NCBI GenBank assembly: GCA_946811185.2
Contig: OX328110.1
Coordinates: 10,644,516 to 10,708,515 of the forward strand
Direction: 5' to 3'
Source: Hippopus hippopus
Lineage: Eukaryota; Mollusca; Bivalvia; Cardiida; Cardiidae
DNA length: 64,000 bases
In this document: piece by piece, positions 43,381 to 54,769 of the stretch
Layout: each line of letters opens with the position of its first letter
Position numbering within the stretch: the stretch's first letter is position 1
Notes under the pieces: model-generated
Database searches by the model: none
What the model was told of the DNA's origin: nothing
Seen by the model: only the letters and a program-made list of their open reading frames with translations
Program-made: the position numbers and the translations under genes

Positions 43381-44924
43381 TATCAGCCTGCGAAGTCCGG
43401 GCAGGCTGACCCGAGTCGAACTTTTTGCTGTTGGTTAATTTTCTGCATGTCCAAGGACTAGTCTGTTTCAGGATTTTTTCGTTTTTACACAAAATGGATT
43501 TCATCGATCCATAATTATTTTATGACTTGCATGGGGATGCATTCAACTCTTGCCAGAGCACGGGTCGCATACATGGAAAAACGGATAATACATCTTCAGA
43601 TTTGCCTGTTTTATTTTCTTGTCAGTACATAATGACAATTACAATGTGATAAAAATCGAGGTTCTACTGATGGACAGGAAGCTACGTTTTGGCCGACTTA
43701 AAAAAAAAAATATATAGGTTTCCATCTCTTATTTGCTGGCGATGAACCGTAACTCTATTCCTTTCAAGGATTCCAGTGTACCTATGTTTTCATCGTCACA
43801 ACCACTGCATTTCATCATATGAATTGAATTTCTAATCTCATAGAACTCAGTACCTTTGATTTTTTGCTATGGAAAGTTTTGTAGCTGTTAGATTTGCGGC
43901 AATAAATGATGAATATCAAAGTACATGGTTTGCTTAGGCTGACTTTAGTTGAAATTGTTCGCTTTTGACACATTTTCGTCAATCTACCTTACTTTATAGG
44001 CATTCAACTAATATTTATTTGGCCCGCACTGGTTTAGACGACTATATTATTCAAGCGATTTATGCAGATGTCAGATTAAAAAAAAACTATCTATGGTAAA
44101 GAATTTACCCTACCAATACCCTATGCTAATCAACCATGTCAGGGTTAAACGTGGCTTACGCCTAAACAGAGATACAGCGTAAACTACCTTTATTCGACGC
44201 CACTTTATCGACCTATATATACAATGGCCTTCTATCGCAGAATGGAAAAAACATATGCTGGGAAACTGGCATTAAATACATTCTGGCTTCTGTTGAAGCC
44301 ATAGATAGCACAAGCCACAAAATATACCGACCAATTCAAAACCAACAACTGTTTTATTCTTACCATAGAAATTATCATTGCCTTTATATGCAAAATTAAT
44401 GGAATCAGAATGATGCCCTAACTTACAGACCTCTGCGTCAAACAAGCACACAAGACCTACCTTTTCCTGCCAATTGTGTTTTGCTAGTGAACAAAATTTA
44501 TCTACCCTATCATAAGGCTATCTAGCACCGCCCATCTCCGTAGCACACTGGAAGTTATTGGTGAGAGGTCAACAGATACCACAGGAGGTACAGAGTGTCT
44601 GTGGAACACGTCAATGGTCAGGTTAAGGGGTACCATTTGAAGCGTGAGTTCAGTTTGGCGTCACCCCTGACAGTTTCTCGGTTTGACTGTAAGGATGTGA
44701 TCTGCCTTGGTACATGTATGCCGAAAAGGCGCAATATCTCGTTTCGTTGATAAATCCAATTACACTTGTATTTCAATGTTTAAAGTTAAGTAAGTTATGT
44801 GTCTAAAAATACGATTATAATTTACGACGTCTTGGTCAACTATCAAAGCATTAGCTAAGATGTACCCCGCTCAATGCTACGGAGCGTAGCACATTACAGT
44901 TTTGCTATGTTACCTCAGCCGAGT
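43381..44924. other. Intergenic, no supported gene
   Basis: It includes a fragment of the bivalve hairpin family near 43375-43425 (atatcagcctgcgaagtccg). The remaining sequence shows no coding signal. Confidence 0.45.
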
Positions 44925-45172
44925 CCTGATCGATCAGTTGGTGGTGTACAGGACTTGAAAACAGGGGGTCCCTGGTTCGATCCCCGGCTCGGCCAATTTC
45001 TCACCGCTGACCATTGTTTCGACGATGATTATGTGGGAAAGTAGCCAGTGGCTTTCAAAGAATATTGTGCGGAGTACTGGAAAAAAAATCCAGTAAAGCA
45101 TGGACAGGTGCACTGGCGGCGCAATATCACTGAAATAATGTTGAAAACAGCGTTAAATACCGTACAATTAAT
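44925..45172 (+). mobile_element. tRNA-derived SINE
   Basis: Box A-like 'gatcagttggtggtgtac' and box B 'ggttcgatcc' are followed by the family tail 'atcactgaaataatgttgaa' and agcgttaaatacc. The family is the same as at 1630 and 10690. Confidence 0.8.
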
Positions 45173-45182
45173 CAACATGTTA

Positions 45183-45432
45183 CCTCATTGAATAACTCGG
45201 ACTCATGACCTGGTGCTTGTGAGTTCGATACCCGGTTGAGGCTAACTTTCTTTCCGGCGTATTTTCGCCTCTCACCTCTGCTGAAGCATGTGAGAAAAGT
45301 AGTCGGTGGCTTTGGAAAGGAAGTTGTGTTAGTACTGGTGTGAGAAAGCCAGGAAACAAATGTGCGTCACCGACCGCCATGATATGACCTTAGCTGTTAA
45401 AGTGGCGTTAAACCCCAATACAACTAACCAAC
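45183..45432 (+). mobile_element. tRNA-derived SINE, adjacent tandem copy
   Basis: It begins within ten bases of the preceding SINE's end. It has box B-like 'gagttcgatacc', the body 'ggctttggaaaggaagttg' and the tail 'tgaccttagctgttaaag' with gcgttaaacccc. The two copies are diverged, so they are successive insertions and not a duplication. Confidence 0.75.
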
Positions 45433-45910
45433 CATCATTGAATAACGTTGTGGTTCTCAGTGCTTATTTACATGTACATAACCGCTCTCCATAGCACATA
45501 CATGCGCTCATTTGGCCGATTCCGTAATCTCACAGGGTATTCCAAATGATATTTATGTAACGGGTAATGGGGTTACGCTTAAGAGTATCGAATTCTCAAC
45601 TATTACAAGGAAAGGGTTATTCTTATTATAGTAATTTGCTATTGTTTTTTTTTTTATTATTTAGATTTTTATTTGCCACGTCAACTGGTATGATGGGAGT
45701 CGTGGCCATCTCCCATCATACTTTACAATTCAATGTTAGTAGGTTTGTTAGTAATGTGTTAGTAATGTATTTATGCTAATGACACTAATGATGTTAGAGA
45801 TAATAGTCCTTAATAATATATATTTTAGCACTCTTATACAAAAGATGTTTCATATGACTAACAAAGATTGTATTTTTCATAAAGTTGTTCCATCACTTGA
45901 ATGTGGCTTT

Positions 45911-45958
<48 letters not shown>

Positions 45959-46089
45959 AAACAATTAGAAATCAGAATGAAAAATACATAAAATAGGTGC
46001 AAGTATATGTGTGTTTGGGTGCGTGGGTGTGTGGATATGGAGTAAAGAAACTGGAATCTTTGTTTAAAAAATGATATAGATATTCATTA
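45433..46089. other. Intergenic with a (ga)n microsatellite
   Basis: 45914-45954 is an uninterrupted (ga)n run. No gene is seen. Confidence 0.6.
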
Positions 46090-48960
46090 ATATGTGTATC
46101 TGTACACTATACTGGCAATAGGAGACTTTGAAAAACATGCTCTACAATTGTCATGTGACATTTGTCAACTTCATGTGTTTTTGTGCAATTATGAATATTC
46201 AAGGTAAAATTTAAAGTATTCTTTAAATCAATCATTGAGGGTAATTTTTGTTTATTCCTACAGTGATAAATATATTTTTTAAATTCTAAAAGTAGCCTGT
46301 CCAATGGTACGTTTGGTGTATATGTGCCTAAGAGTAAAGTTCGACTATCAACTTGTAGAGAATGGTCAAAAGTACTTAATATTGTTGCAATATTATTAAT
46401 CAATAATTTGGCGTGTTCACAGTCATGGAGTAAATGTAGAATAGTTTCTTCATATCGTTTACAAAATGTGCATAAGTTAGTATCTATCAGAGAATTTGTT
46501 GGAATTATTCTATGTATTATTCTTGTTTGAAACCATTGCGTATAAGTGTCTTTTGTGCATTTAAACACATTTCCATGAACTTGTTCCCAATCAATATTTA
46601 CGTTGATATATAATGAGTCCCATTTAACTCTGCTCGAAGGTATTTCATCTTTGTGTATCAAAGTATTATAAACATGTTTATTTATGTCAGTTTTAGTTAG
46701 CATATGAAAGAAATAACAGCTAATAGAAGGATTGTGACATCCTTTTAAAGCATCTTTTTTAATCGAAATATGATGTTTTGAAAGGAAAGTCTTAACTGAA
46801 GTTATAATGCTATAGAAATTTAAAAAAATCACTTTGTTTCTAGTCATTTTTTTATGTCCACCCAATTTTTAAAGCTTCCATCTGCGTTTAACAGGTCTTT
46901 TACATATCTTATACCACACTCGTATAATACTTTATTATAAATGTGTTTAGAGTCGACCAAAATATTCCTATTAAAAAACAGAGGCATGTTAACTATATCC
47001 AGCAATTTTGTAAAACTAGATTTCGAGATAAATACCGTAAAGATTTTAAAAGATCAATCCAGAAATCATTCTTTATATTGTTAATAATTTTTTCACAGTA
47101 CAACATTCCAAAATTAAATAGTTTATGTGTGTCAATTATATTATTTATGAATTTATGACAACTTTTACCACAAGCAACTAGTTTTCTTATCCATTTAATT
47201 TTCACACTTTTATTATAACTATTGACATCAATCATATTATTCTTTGTGAAGACAGTTTGTTTAATTTTAGCAGTACCGTCCCATACAAATTCGTAAAGAA
47301 TATTGTTCAGTTGTTTCATAAATTCATTCGTTGGTGATGGTAAACTAATAAATAGGTGTGTGAGTATAGGTAATAAAAGACTTTTGACTACAGTTATTTT
47401 TCCAATTGGTGTTAATTGTCTTTTTTTCCAATAACTTATAGTGTTATTAATACTTTTGAATTTGTGTTCAAAATTTAGTTTTATCATTTTGTCTAGATCG
47501 ACATGGAACTCCAGTCCAAGAAGTTTAAATTTTATTTCTTCCCATGATAATTTCCATTTTGTCTTGATAGATCTTGTACTATACTTCATACTGCCACTCC
47601 ATATAAGTTTTGTTTTGTCGAAATTAACTTTCAAGCCAGAAATATGTGAGAATTTCTCGAGTAATTCCAGAGTACTTTTGATCGATTTTTCTGAACCATC
47701 TAAAAAAAGTGTTGTGTCATCAGCAAATTGTGATATGATATATTCTTCTTTTTTTATTTTTAATCCTGTTATATTTCTATCGTGTTTTAATTTAATATTA
47801 AGAATTTCAGTGCAAAGGATGAAAATATAAGCTGATACTGGATCACCTTGTCGACATCCCCTTCTGACTTTGAAATAATCTGAAAGAAAACCATTTATTT
47901 GTACGCATACCTCAGTATTATGTAGAAATAATTTAATCCGCATTTTGAACATTACACCGAAATTAAAATATTCAAGCGTTTTTTTCAATAAAATTAAACG
48001 ACAGGGAATCAAAGGCTTTTTCAAAATCTATTAACATTAAAAGTCGAGGTATTCTATGTTCTTCACAATGTTGCATGATATCATAGACTAGTCTTGTGTT
48101 TTCACCAATAAACCTGTCTCTTAAGAACCCAGTTTGGTCGCTTGATATGATATGATCCAAAACATATTTCATCCCATTTGCGATACTCCCAGATGCAAGT
48201 TTATACAGAACATTTAAAAGAGTGATAGATCTCCAGTTTTTTAAAAACTTTTTTGGTTTATTATCTTTTGGTATGCAAGTTATAGTCCCCAATTTAACGT
48301 TCGGTGAAAAGGATCAAGAAATAAATGCGTGATTTAATGCTCTAACAACAAAGTGACCTATCTTATTCCAGAACACCTTATAAAAATTGGAAGTAAAACC
48401 GTCCCCTCCTGGGCTTTTATCGTTTTTCATGTTTTTAGGTGTATGTGTTACCTCATTGTATTGTAATAATCCTTCAAGTTTCTCCTTTTGCTTTTCGTCT
48501 AGCTTATTTGAAGTACAATTTTTTAAGTCTTCCTCTAAATTGACGTCAATCAAATTGTTTGATTCATTATATAAAGTTTCATAGTTTTGCTTCTTTAAGG
48601 ATTTCCTTTTGGTCAAATAAATGATTGTCATCTTCTGTTTCTATAAAAGGAAGTTTTTGATGCGCTATTTTGTTTTCCAAATTACAGAAATATTTCGTCA
48701 CTTTTTCTCCATTGTCGACCCAGTTTGCTCTAGACCTAATAAAGGAGCCATGTAGCTTTTCTTTTCGTAAGTTTTCCAACTCCTGTAAAGATGAAAAGCG
48801 TTTCCAGGTATACTTCCGAGTCTCTCCATGTAGATGTCTAAATGGGTCCATAAGTATAAAATGTCAACGTTCTTTGCTTTAAAGGGTGTAAATATATCAA
48901 ATCATTTTTTAGTATTGTTCAGTCCACGACAATTGTAGGAACAAATTTTCAAACCACCTA
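46090..48960 (-). mobile_element. L1-type LINE, endonuclease region largely deleted, RT degraded
   Basis: On the minus strand the start of an APE endonuclease is visible at 48910-48950 (ICSYNCRGLNN), then a large deletion to its end (HGETRKYTWKRFSSLQ). Next come KSPGGDGFTSNFYKVFW, the RT motifs (DKPKKFLKNWRSITLLN, DQTGFLRDRFIGEN, LMLIDFEKAFDSLSF, CRQGDPVSAYIFILC, SQFADDTTLF) and a C-terminal region with a zinc-finger-like CTFCKRYEETILHLLHDC. Frameshifts near 48310, 48000 and 46900 split it. It is inactive. Confidence 0.88.
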
Positions 48961-50212
48961 TATTCGGTCATCAGGAACATCAATGTTATCAATATATCAT
49001 TATTTTTAAATTCTCCCATGTAACTAGTATAGTTTACCGTTAAATGCATTGTATAAGTGAATATTATGTTCGTGTGTTCTGAGTAATGTTTGTGTAGAAA
49101 GAGTAAAAAAAAGTGGAGTAGAATTTGTGTACATTGTGCGAGAGTGGATATAACTGTATACACGATTTTTAAAAAATTTTTATACACAATACATTATTAA
49201 CGGACCTCAATCGTAACTTTGAAACCTAAAAACCGGGCCGCAGCCCAAAGATTGGGTTTGACCTTCAGTCTGGAATTAATTTAGGGAACAGGCAGAAGTA
49301 AACAAGTATGCCAATTATTTCTTTAAAGCTTGCGATCCTGGTTAAATTAACGAGGAACATATTGCGGACTAAATAATGAAAAATCTGTGTAAGAGAGGTT
49401 TGAACTTTGAAAAAAAAAAAAAACTTATTTTTGTCCAGGTAACAGATGAATTGTATTAGCACACCAATGATTTTATGACATGTTTAGGGAGTACGAGTTA
49501 TATGTATTACATTATCAAATGTAAGAGTTTAAGACTGTGTTTTTCAACTGACTTCTAGATATACCGGCCTTTATTTCAATTTTCACTCTCTATAACTTCG
49601 GTAAACCTAATGCAAAAGACGTAAGTGCCTTTGAAATCGTAAATTGTTCCCATGCTTATGTTATCTAGAATAATTATTTTATGTAGAAACATCTACCGGT
49701 AAGTTGCATGTATCTCCTAGCTAAGCCCTAGTGTCGAGGTTGTCCCGAAATCTTGATTCGCGCACCACGTGACATCAGTGGGAGGAGCGATCTATCGTCT
49801 GTCGTTTGGTTAATTTCGACCCGATAACAGGGTGCCGTATATATTTCTTTTTTATCCGTCAGTTAGTCACGTGACCTCAAAGTGTGCACCTGCTAACTGG
49901 GACTATTTTCAACCAAGCGTCTTACTGTCGTACTGAATTAATCGCTAGCAGATACGTTTGCTCGTTTAACCAATAGTCTGTTATGTTAAAACACATTGTC
50001 TTCTTCGCCACATAATTTTTCTGTGGATATACGTCACGTTTAATAATTATGACGTAGCCAATGTCATTCATGACGTCTTATTGCAGCTGCATATCCACAG
50101 GGTTTTGTAAACACGGTTCTTCCTTTTTTAAAGTGAGAAAGATGTCAACATGTGCCTTATTTCGAGCGAAATGTTCAATTTAGTCGATTTTGGATTATAA
50201 ATTTTGAGAAAA
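48961..50212. other. Intergenic, no supported gene
   Basis: Two CACGTG boxes (near 49767 and 49867) and a tgacgtc-type site near 50070 give a promoter-like look, but no ORF or exon follows that I can support. Confidence 0.45.
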
Positions 50213-50515
50213 AGGGTAAATAAAATAGACGGTTGGTGTCTTGGATTGGGAAAGTCGACCAGGCTCGGCTCCGGAAATCTATTAAAGGTACGGTCTTTAT
50301 CAATGTTGTTTTTTCCGTTTGTTTGTTTTGTTTTGTTCCGTTACAGTGGGTGACAGGATAAATAGAATAGATGGTTGGTGTCTTGGATGGGTTAAGTTTA
50401 TCGGGCTCGGCTCCGAAATTTATCCGGTTCGCCTTCGGATCACCAGATAAATTCCTCCGCCTTGCCCGATAAACTTAACCCATCCAAGACACCAACCATC
50501 TATTCTCTATATCCC
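50213..50515. repeat. Foldback element plus a half copy
   Basis: 50355-50425 and 50440-50512 are near-perfect inverted arms of about 65 bp (ggttggtgtcttggatgggt mirrored by acccatccaagacaccaacc). A third, direct half copy lies at 50213-50290. It is non-coding. Confidence 0.8.
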
Positions 50516-51415
50516 TCGCCTTCGCCATTAGGATAAGAAGATGGCCATGTCATGGTCCTACATCATGCACCTTTTCAAAGTTGTAGAAAAGAAATGTTTT
50601 GTAATATAGGTTGATGCTTTTTTTTTTTTTTTTTTCCCCTTTCCTTTCAGCTGAACAGCTTGAAAAATTATGTAAGAATCATTGAATGGTGGGTTGTTTG
50701 AGGGCGAAAATGCAGCCACTGATTGTAAAATCAAACGGAAAGCTGGTCAGTCAGTTTGGATTCAATCCGAGGAAAAGTTAGCATGTTACAGAGATTCATA
50801 TGTCTTAGAAGTTTCACAATGCTCCACCCAATCCTGATGAAAGGTGAAATAGGTCTGAAAAATAAAATGAAGCTCCCTTATGCTCAACGGTGCCACAAAT
50901 CAGTGATTTTTTATTTAAAAAAAATCCAAGAGTGTCAGGAGGCCCTAAATCGACCGCTAACCTCAGCATGTCTACTTTTCAGAATATTCATCAGTATTGG
51001 GCGTGGAACTTGTAGCCTCCAAACTGTTATTATTGTTATTTTTTTTAATTAGATTTGTCCAAGTGACCTACGCTTTTACTAGACATGACTCCTTTTGAAA
51101 CTCTTCAGAGATATCACCAAGACAAATATTCTGGCTATTTTTCATAAATATTGGACTGAAAATGTTTCATCCAGTATACACAGTTTTTTTTTTTTTTTTT
51201 TTTTTCTAAGATGTGTCAGAGTGACCTACCATTTCCAGCAGATGTGCTTCAAATTTAAACTTGATTGACCTTATATCGAAACAAACATTCTGATTAACTT
51301 GCATGAGTAATCGACATAAAATGTGGCATGTACAGTGATTTTTTTTTTTTTTCAAGATTTGTCCTAGCGACCTACTTTTCGACCAGACATGGCCAAACTT
51401 CAAACTCATCCGTGA
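50516..51415. other. Intergenic with long T-runs
   Basis: T-runs lie at 50620-50637, 51184-51207 and 51339-51353. Short degenerate repeats surround 'cctacttttcgaccagacat'. No gene is seen. Confidence 0.45.
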
Positions 51416-51800
51416 GTAGTAAAGGGTAGGAAACCTGGTATTTTGGCCCAAAAAAACCCGGTTTCCTTACCCTGGTACCCAGTTTGCTTACCCGAGGGTA
51501 AGTAAACTGGGTATGAAATGAGAAAAAATACCCAGATTGGTTACCCAAAAAATCAGACATATGTTATCTCCCCTGATTTTCTTGGGCATGAAAATACCCA
51601 CCCTACTTACCCTGAGTGGATTTCGTACCCAGTTTGCTTACCCCCAGGGTAAGCAATATGGGTACGGAAACACCAAAATACCCGGTCTCCTTCCAAAAAA
51701 GTCAGACCTAAAGTTATCTGCCCCTGATTAATACCCCATTTTGAATTCTGACCGCCATTTTGAATTCTGACGACTAGGTAAACTGGGTACTGACTGGTAA
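51416..51800. repeat. Palindromic gtaccc/gggtac repeat region
   Basis: Two ~155-bp units each contain 'tacccagtttgcttaccc' followed by its approximate inverse (gggtaagtaaactgggta). 'aaatcagacat' or 'aagtcagacct' and a ttatctcccc/ttatctgcccc segment come next. The layout is that of a degenerate tandem of small hairpins. It lies just outside the second virus-like element. Confidence 0.65.
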
Positions 51801-51930
51801 TCATGACGTCACGTGACCTTCTGTTATCCCCAGATTCCCTACCCTGAGAGAGGTTCTTTGACTAGTTTGTCTACCTGAGGTAGGATGTGATTCTTTTAAT
51901 CCCAAAATGTATTGACTTTTCTTTAGCTTG

Positions 51931-52040
51931 CAAGGATGGATTGAGCTACTGCTGATTCAGAATTAACGTTTTTTGACCAATCAGAAGCTTCGTTGCTTTA
52001 ACGTTGACCAATCAGAACCTTCGTTATATTTCTTTTTTAT
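51931..52040 (-). promoter_or_regulatory. Outer promoter-like module, left arm
   Basis: A degenerate ggattgagctact is followed by tgattcagaattaacgtt and two gaccaatcag boxes (CCAAT), then ttatatttc. It matches the modules at 52780 and, inverted, 62150-62220. No supported gene starts from it, so it may be the edge of a lost module. Confidence 0.5.
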
Positions 52041-52248
52041 TTGTGTGAGTAAAAAAGAAGCTAGAAGGAGAAGATACTGTTATGGACAGACGTTGGACTT
52101 AGTCTTTTTTTGGTATGGAATACAGTGTGATATTAATGCCCACACTGTCTTAGACCAGAGGCCTGGTATTGGACTTAGACTTTTTTGAGTGTAACTCTTA
52201 GAGAAAACTGACAATTTAGAAAAGAAAGATCTTTTCGTAGTGTTGGGT

Positions 52249-52264
52249 AGCCCTGAAAAGGGCT
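52249..52264 (-). terminator. Histone-type 3' stem-loop after the gene at 52293
   Basis: On the minus strand AGCCCTTTTCAGGGCT is followed by ACCC. The six-pair stem, TTTC loop and 3' ACC match replication-dependent histone mRNA ends. About 28 nt separate it from the stop codon. The downstream element is weaker here (acgaaaagatctttc). Confidence 0.85.
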
Positions 52265-52292
52265 GTTTTTCTGTTTTTTGAAAGTTGCGTTT

Positions 52293-52601
52293 TTACGCAC
52301 AACCTCCAACTTTTCTGCAGGCTGGGCAGCTACTTGCTGTCCGCCTCCTCAATCTTCTCAATTCCGTCTCGTTCAAGTTAAACTGGAGTGAAAACGACGG
52401 CTCGTCGCCGTCATCCCAACACACTGTTTCTGGGATGACGACCTTCTCTTCGTTGATGACTGTCGACAGTGGTGGTGATAGAGTCCTTTCTTTCTTCTCT
52501 ATCATCAAGTGATTGATTTGATTGTGTACTCTCTCTAATTTTAATGAGAGGGACTCTGCCACTCTCATTTAATTTCGAACGGATTTTCTGAGTTCTTCCA
52601 T
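52293..52601 (-). pseudogene. Small Cys-ending protein L1 with in-frame stop or late start
   Basis: The first ATG after the TATA box is at 52601, but an in-frame TAA occurs ten codons later (52569-52571), immediately followed by another in-frame ATG at 52568. From there 91 residues run to the end. They have a helical N-terminus (SLSLKLERVHNQINHL), a hydrophilic middle, and a C-terminal SCPACRKVGGCA. The spacing CPxC...GC is shared with the protein at 53117. It may be translated from the second ATG or be a pseudogene. Function unknown; the cysteines could bind zinc. Confidence 0.6.
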
Positions 52602-52628
52602 CGTTCAATTGAATAGGGAAAAAATTTC

Positions 52629-52865
52629 ACTGCCTTTTATACACTGACGGGAGGATTGACCTACTTTGATTCAGAATTAACGTTGGCCAATCAAAATGTG
52701 TAACGATATAACGAACGAATCGGTTGGACAACGTTAATTCTATGTCAAAGTAGGTCAATCCTCCCATCAGAACTAGTTTTGATTCAGAATTAACGTTTTT
52801 TTGACCAATCAGAAGGTTCGTTGCTTTAACGTTGAACAACCAGAAGCTTCGTTATATTTCTTTTT
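52629..52865. promoter_or_regulatory. Palindromic divergent promoter with CCAAT boxes
   Basis: The minus-strand TATAAAA at 52636-52642 serves the gene at 52601. Next to it TTGACCTACTTTGA and TCAGAATTAACGTT lead to ggccaatc. A second, inverted copy runs 52727-52768. A third half-module with gaccaatcag follows at 52780-52860. The palindromic pair is typical of all promoters in this element. Confidence 0.7.
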
Positions 52866-53043
52866 AATTTGTGTGAGTAGAAAAAAAAGGTAGAAGGAGA
52901 AGATCGTGTTATGCACAGGAGTTGGACTTAGTCTTTTTTTGGTATGGAATACAGTGTGATTTTGAGAGAAAAAAACTAGGGGCGAACTGGACTTAGACTT
53001 TTTTGAGTGTAACTCTTAGAGAAAATTGACAATTCGAAAGATC
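52866..53043. other. Conserved spacer between module promoter and stem-loop
   Basis: It repeats 52035-52215: gtgtgagta, tagaaggagaagat, ttggacttagtctttttttg, ggtatggaatacagtgtga and gagtgtaactcttagag. No ORF is preserved. It also recurs inverted at 61905-62140. Confidence 0.6.
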
Positions 53044-53063
53044 ACTCTTTCTTGGTGACTGGT

Positions 53064-53079
53064 AGCCCTGAAAAGGGCT
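53064..53079 (-). terminator. Histone-type 3' stem-loop and U7-type element after the gene at 53117
   Basis: AGCCCTTTTCAGGGCT on the minus strand is followed by ACCA. CAAGAAAGAG (53045-53054) follows after a 9-nt gap. This is the classical invertebrate histone arrangement. It lies 37 nt past the stop codon. Confidence 0.93.
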
Positions 53080-53116
53080 TTTTTTCTGTTTCCTCGTCTT
53101 GGGATGTTTTCCAGCT

Positions 53117-53416
53117 TTAATGACAACATCCAAAATTTGCCTGACAGATTGGACATGGTCCGACTCTTTTTGTGATTGTCATTGTTCCATTATTAAAAGT
53201 AATCCTCCTCCCGAATTCCACATCAACCAAAATAATGTTAGGTGTTGTCTCTAGAATTAGTTCGACTAATTTCTCACCGAGATCTATGTATGGGAGTGAT
53301 ATTCGTTCTAGTTGTATTCTATTCTCCTCAATCCTGTTCTTTAGTATCAGTAGTTGTTTACCACCAATCAGAAAGACTCGGAGAGCCTCAATAAGTCGAT
53401 TATTCATTTGCTCCAT
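53117..53416 (-). CDS. Small Cys-ending protein L2 (99 aa), unknown
   Basis: Intact frame from the ATG at 53416, 77 nt after a TATAAAA box (53493-53499). The N-terminal half is helical (NNRLIEALRVFLIGG, then LKNRIEENRIQLERISL). A beta-like middle (IILVDVEFGRRITFNNGT) precedes the end GPCPICQANFGCCH. The C-terminal CPxC...GC relates it to the protein at 52293. No known family. Its mRNA should end in a histone stem-loop. Confidence 0.7.
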   Translation of the reverse strand: MEQMNNRLIEALRVFLIGGKQLLILKNRIEENRIQLERISLPYIDLGEKLVELILETTPNIILVDVEFGRRITFNNGTMTITKRVGPCPICQANFGCCH

Positions 53417-53492
53417 TTTCCGTTAGCGTTTATCCGTACTACTCGAGAGCTGAGTGTCGAATGATTCATTATTGGAAAAAAATTCGACGGCT

Positions 53493-53499
53493 TTTATAC
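53493..53499 (-). promoter_or_regulatory. TATA box of the gene at 53117
   Basis: TATAAAA on the minus strand, 77 nt before the start codon. The upstream palindromic module is degenerate here (gggggattgacttac only). Confidence 0.7.
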
Positions 53500-53741
53500 G
53501 TTTGCAGGGGGATTGACTTACAAGCGCGAACCTGGCAGAAAGCACCCTGAGCAAAGCTCTGAGAAAAAAAAAGCTTAATGCATACATATGTGGAAATTCT
53601 CTTTAGAGCAGATCTATTTGAATGAAGTAGAGAGCATTCAATCGAACTAGACAAAAGTGAAATTTAGAAGGCTTTTTTAATACAGAACTGATTGAGAAAT
53701 TGACAAATTTGAGGAAAGATATATCTTTCTTGGTGTTGGGT

Positions 53742-53757
53742 AGCCCTGAAAAGGGCT
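53742..53757 (-). terminator. Histone-type 3' stem-loop and U7-type element after the gene at 53791
   Basis: AGCCCTTTTCAGGGCT on the minus strand is followed by ACCC. CAAGAAAGAT (53723-53732) follows. It lies 33 nt past the stop codon. Confidence 0.93.
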
Positions 53758-53790
53758 GTTTGTGCAGGTTCACTTTTTAACCTCTTCTCT

Positions 53791-53931
53791 TTAACCTCCT
53801 CTCTTTATTTCCCTAGTTTCCATTGCATTTAGTACTTGGATCAGATGTTCAACTTCACGCCTTATACGTCTAATGCGTTCTCTTTCTTCTATCCAGTTAA
53901 GCAATGTGAGTAAAATTGTTAGTCCAAACAT
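53791..53931 (-). CDS. Very small helical protein L3 (46 aa)
   Basis: The frame from the ATG at 53931 to the TAA at 53791-53793 is too short for ordinary gene finders. Position supports it: a TATAAAA at 54012-54018 lies upstream and a perfect histone stem-loop lies 33 nt downstream. The product has a hydrophobic N-terminus (MFGLTILLTLLNWI) then an Arg/Glu-rich helix (RERIRRIRREVEHLIQVL), so it could be a small membrane-anchored or coiled-coil protein. Function unknown. Confidence 0.6.
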   Translation of the reverse strand: MFGLTILLTLLNWIEERERIRRIRREVEHLIQVLNAMETREIKRGG

Positions 53932-54009
53932 TGTGCTGGTTTGGCTTAACTCTACACCAGTTGAGTGCCGAATGAGATAAATGGAAGGATTGAATGTGTT
54001 TTGTGATTG

Positions 54010-54207
54010 TCTTTTATAGTCTACAGGGCTATAAATAGTGACTACAAAGTATTTTAACTAGGTTCACTGAGAAAAGTGTTTACATAGAGAAAATGCAGTT
54101 GGGCTAACATTGGCCAATCAAAAATGTGTAATGATATAACGGACGATTCAATTGTACAACGTTAATTCTGAGTCAAAGTAGGTCAATCCTCCCGTCAACG
54201 TATAAAA
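54010..54207. promoter_or_regulatory. Divergent promoter between L3 and L4
   Basis: The minus TATAAAA at 54012-54018 and the plus TATAAAA at 54201-54207 flank ttggccaatcaaaaatgtg and the inverted AACGTTAATTCTGA + TCAAAGTAGGTCAA block (54160-54190). It is equivalent to the inverted promoter at 61425-61603. Confidence 0.75.
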
Positions 54208-54247
54208 ACGAACTTTTATTTTATTATCGGGTTATTTTCATTTCACA

Positions 54248-54542
54248 ATGAAAGGCAACAAGTTCTTCTGTGCGGTATTTGGGAAGAGAAAGGCCGAGGA
54301 GAAGAAAAAGAGAGATGGAGAAGATAGAGGAGAAGAAAAGAGAGGAAGAAGATAGAAAGAGAGAAAAGTTTAAAGCACTGTGTGCTTTTTTCGAGAAGCG
54401 GGGGTACGAGTTTTACACTCGTACCCCAAAGGTCAAGATGGGTAACATTTACCCCCACCTGAGGGACTTCATACCGCCCACTGAACATCGTGGGTGGCAG
54501 AAGAAGCTGATGAAGCTGTATCCTTCACTGGTATGGAATTAA
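54248..54542 (+). pseudogene. Lys/Glu-rich small protein L4, frameshifted near its start
   Basis: The ATG at 54248 opens a frame that fails after about 35 codons. The body (EEKKREEEDRKREKFKAL, then FFEKRGYEFYT, MGNIYPHLRDFIPPTEHRG and KLMKLYPSLVWN) is in another frame. A one-base lesion lies near 54310. The inverted paralogue at 61122-61418 keeps this region in frame but has a different lesion. The central highly charged helix is followed by a globular C-terminus that is better conserved between the two copies. Function unknown. Confidence 0.7.
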
Positions 54543-54569
54543 TTTATCCAGCCAGTGAATGGAAAAAGC

Positions 54570-54585
54570 AGCCCTTTTCAGGGCT
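54570..54585 (+). terminator. Histone-type 3' stem-loop and U7-type element after L4
   Basis: AGCCCTTTTCAGGGCT, then ACCA, then after five bases CAAGAAAGAG (54595-54604). It lies 27 nt past the stop. Confidence 0.95.
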
Positions 54586-54684
54586 ACCATTCACCAAGAA
54601 AGAGTGATCTTTCGAATTGTCAATTTTCTCTCAAAGACTTACAGTCAAAGAAAAAAAGTCAAGCCCAGAATTATTTTATATGTT

Positions 54685-54690
54685 TTTATT
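54685..54690 (-). terminator. AATAAA poly(A) signal for the zinc-knuckle gene
   Basis: AATAAA on the minus strand, about 350 nt past the stop of the gene ending at 55042. It is mirrored at 60973-60978 in the other arm, where it would serve the F-box-like gene. Confidence 0.5.
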
Positions 54691-54769
54691 TAAACTTTTG
54701 TACAATGAAACAAGACATGAACTGTGAAAAAAACAATGGAATGAAAAAAACAATGGAATGAAAAAACAA

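Noticed and set aside
44925..45010. tRNA gene
   Set aside because: Same SINE family; the head is tRNA-derived only.
49760..50110. Host promoter with E-boxes and a CRE-like site
   Set aside because: No downstream exon or ORF can be supported.
52190..52240. U7-like snRNA gene in the arm spacers (gagtgtaactcttagag)
   Set aside because: Only a loose resemblance to the U7 5' end, wrong strand relative to the gene, and no Sm site that I can see.
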